NCBI GenBank assembly: GCA_937870825.1
Contig: CALMZO010000214.1
Location: 1-64,000 of the forward strand
Reading direction: 5' to 3'
From: an uncultured Chloroflexota bacterium
GTDB taxonomy: Bacteria > Chloroflexota > Anaerolineae > UBA4142 > SHND01
DNA: 64,000 bases
Shown here: one piece after another, positions 62,608-64,000 of the stretch
How the letters are laid out: every line of letters begins with the position of its first letter
Position numbering within the stretch: the stretch's first letter is position 1
The notes under the pieces: model-generated
Databases searched by the model: none
Seen by the model: the letters and a program-made list of their open reading frames with translations, nothing else
What the model was told of the DNA's origin: nothing
Position numbers and translations under genes: made by a program

Positions 62608-62645
62608 AAAAAGTAGAGACGTTACAGCGTAACGTCTCTACTCTT
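62606..62645. terminator. Bidirectional intrinsic terminator between convergent signalling genes
   Basis: GTAGAGACGTTAC (62613-62625) pairs perfectly with GTAACGTCTCTAC (62629-62641). Seven A precede and TCTTTT follows, so it works on both strands. Confidence 0.9.
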
Positions 62646-63908
62646 TTATGCCGCATGGACCGCCACCACCGTTATATCATCATGCACCGGCGCATCGCCG
62701 CGAAAGGCGTTGATGGAATTTAGAAAATCGTCGCACAACGTTTGCGCGTCCACTTTGACATCTTGTTGTAACAACTGCTGAATGCGTTCGATGCCGAATT
62801 GTTCGCGTTCGGCGTTTAACGCTTCCGTCACGCCGTCGGTAATCAATAACATGGTCGCGCGATGCGGCAGCGTAAGCGTTCCCTCATCCAACAACACAAA
62901 ATCAAAAATGCCGAGCGGCGCGCCCTGTCCTTGGGGGGGGGTGAAAATTTCGCCGTGCGGTTCGCGCACCAACGGCAGTTCATGTCCCGCGCGCGCGTAT
63001 TGAAATTCGCGCGTGGTGCGATTCAAGATGCCGTACAACACGGTGACGAACAAGCCCGACGCGTTCATTTCCAAAAGATATTGGTTGACGCGTTCGAGCG
63101 TTTCGCGCGGCGACCGATTTTGGCGCGCTTCCGAACGAATGAGCGCGTGCGTTTGCGCCATAAAAATCGCGGCAGGCACACCTTTGTCGCTCACATCGCC
63201 AATCACAATCGCGAGCGCGTCTTCGCCGAGCGGAATAAAATCGTACAAATCGCCGCCGACCGCGCGCGCGGGCACAATTTTTGCGCCGAATGAAAATCCT
63301 TTGAGATGCGGCAGGGTGCGCGGCAAAAGACTCATTTGAATTTCCGCCGCGAGCTGCAATTCGCGTTCCAGTTTTTCTTTTTCGATAATCTGCGCTTGCG
63401 CCGCTTTGAGTTCCGCGTATGCTTCCGCAAGTTCCGCGTTGGCGATTTCCAACGCGCGATTTTTTTCAATCAAACTTGCCATCGCGTTGTTGTGCGCGTC
63501 GGTGAGCCGATTCGACAGGACACGCACCATTTCGTACGCGAGGTCGGGCTGGCGCGTGAGCAGCGCGTCAAAATCCGCGCGCGTCATTTCCCACAGCGTC
63601 GCTTCGCCGCGCGCACGCACGCTCGCGGTGCGTTTGCCGTCGCGATTAAACAAACTCATCTCGCCGACGAAATCGCCCGAATGGCGTTCGTTGACGATGC
63701 GTTCGTCAGGTGTGCCGATGCCTTTGACGACTTCAATTTCGCCTTGGCGCAAAATATAAAAATGTTGTCCCGCGTCGCCTTCGTAAAACAACACGGTGTC
63801 GGGCGGAACTTGACGGGTGGTCAACGTTTCCGCGAGGTGACGAATTTCACTTTCGGGCAGCGTGGAAAACAATGGCACGCGCGAGAGCAGCAATTCCGTT
63901 TCGGTCAC
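62646..63908 (-). CDS. Cyclic-nucleotide-binding domain fused to SpoIIE-type PP2C phosphatase
   Basis: A 420-residue protein with GTG start (AGAGGA eight bases upstream). Residues about 10-130 are a cNMP-binding domain: LFSTLPESEIRHLAETL, LFYEGDAGQHFYILRQGEIE, and the phosphate cassette region SGDFVGEMSLFNRDGKRTAS. A coiled coil (about 140-190) leads to a PP2C/SpoIIE phosphatase with AVGGDLYDFIPLG, IGDVSDKGVPAAIF and HDDITVVAVH. Binding of cAMP or cGMP should control the phosphatase, usually aimed at anti-anti-sigma proteins. Its position next to a nucleotide cyclase suggests it reads that signal. A run of nine G/C (62933-62941) encodes TPPQ. Confidence 0.9.
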   Translation of the reverse strand: MTETELLLSRVPLFSTLPESEIRHLAETLTTRQVPPDTVLFYEGDAGQHFYILRQGEIEVVKGIGTPDERIVNERHSGDFVGEMSLFNRDGKRTASVRARGEATLWEMTRADFDALLTRQPDLAYEMVRVLSNRLTDAHNNAMASLIEKNRALEIANAELAEAYAELKAAQAQIIEKEKLERELQLAAEIQMSLLPRTLPHLKGFSFGAKIVPARAVGGDLYDFIPLGEDALAIVIGDVSDKGVPAAIFMAQTHALIRSEARQNRSPRETLERVNQYLLEMNASGLFVTVLYGILNRTTREFQYARAGHELPLVREPHGEIFTPPQGQGAPLGIFDFVLLDEGTLTLPHRATMLLITDGVTEALNAEREQFGIERIQQLLQQDVKVDAQTLCDDFLNSINAFRGDAPVHDDITVVAVHAA

Positions 63909-63921
63909 GTTTTGTTTCCTC

Positions 63922-63951
63922 TTGACAGTCTATACACAACGATAATAGAAT
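63922..63951 (+). promoter_or_regulatory. Possible promoter for a gene beyond the window
   Basis: TTGACA (63922-63927), 18 bases and TAGAAT (63946-63951) point to the right. No gene is visible before the window ends at 64000. The divergent PP2C gene starts at 63908. Confidence 0.4.
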
Positions 63952-64000
63952 CAGCGCACCGTTTGGGAATCCCCGCCAAAATCCGTTTTCGCAGGGCTTC

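Overview
The window looks like a chromosomal segment of an uncultured Chloroflexota-type bacterium (perhaps Anaerolineae-like). This is inferred from gene content and style: a PurS-PurL fusion, a DUF4058 protein, four-helix-bundle and DUF4383-like proteins, STAND and class III cyclase signalling proteins, and dense short intergenic repeats. No rRNA, tRNA, CRISPR array or complete insertion sequence was found.

Layout. (1) 1-3360: the end of a probable glyA, then a small accessory island: an antitoxin with a broken BrnT-like toxin, a SIR2-like protein, an unknown coiled-coil protein and a RelE/XRE toxin-antitoxin pair with a 23-bp palindromic operator. Two extra copies of the 3' end of guaB separate its modules, so guaB seems to have been used repeatedly as an insertion target. 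(2) 3360-17700: a complete leftward purine operon, purL-Q-C-E-K-F-D-M-N-H-guaB, with a near-consensus promoter and an attenuator-like terminator at the purL start. Short repeats have entered several of these genes or supply their C-terminal tails. (3) 18127-24367: rightward membrane-protein genes, a fatty-acid desaturase, a site-2-protease-like protein lacking its catalytic Glu, a lipocalin-like protein and a PaaN-type aldehyde dehydrogenase. (4) 26111-39184: a glycerol/dihydroxyacetone locus: a DhaR-like regulator, glpF, dhaK, dhaL, glpK, then a GlpA-like flavoprotein followed by SdhB-, SdhC- and SdhD-like genes, a methyltransferase and a DhaM-HPr-EI fusion. Glycerol would enter through GlpF, be phosphorylated by GlpK and be oxidised by the GlpA-like protein, probably into the quinone pool through the SDH-type subunits. 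Dihydroxyacetone would be phosphorylated by DhaKLM.

(5) 39305-53895: a GspE-like/GAF/PP2C fusion, a fused 2-oxoacid dehydrogenase E1, relics of a two-component system, and lipid genes (thiolase, acyltransferase, acyl-CoA ligase, acyl carrier protein, FadN-type protein) with a TetR-like operator. (6) 53892-58508: a frameshifted small gene, a transthyretin-like protein, mutM, an MFS transporter, a DUF4058 protein and ctaA. (7) 58755-63908: the most striking part. A class III nucleotide cyclase fused to a SIR2-like NADase-type domain is followed one base later by a membrane-anchored STAND NTPase. Convergent to them is a protein joining a cyclic-nucleotide-binding domain to a PP2C phosphatase. 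A run of nine G at the cyclase/STAND junction would fuse the two genes in frame if one G were lost. I propose this as a candidate undescribed cyclic-nucleotide signalling or defence system.

All functions are read from sequence motifs by eye; no database search was run.
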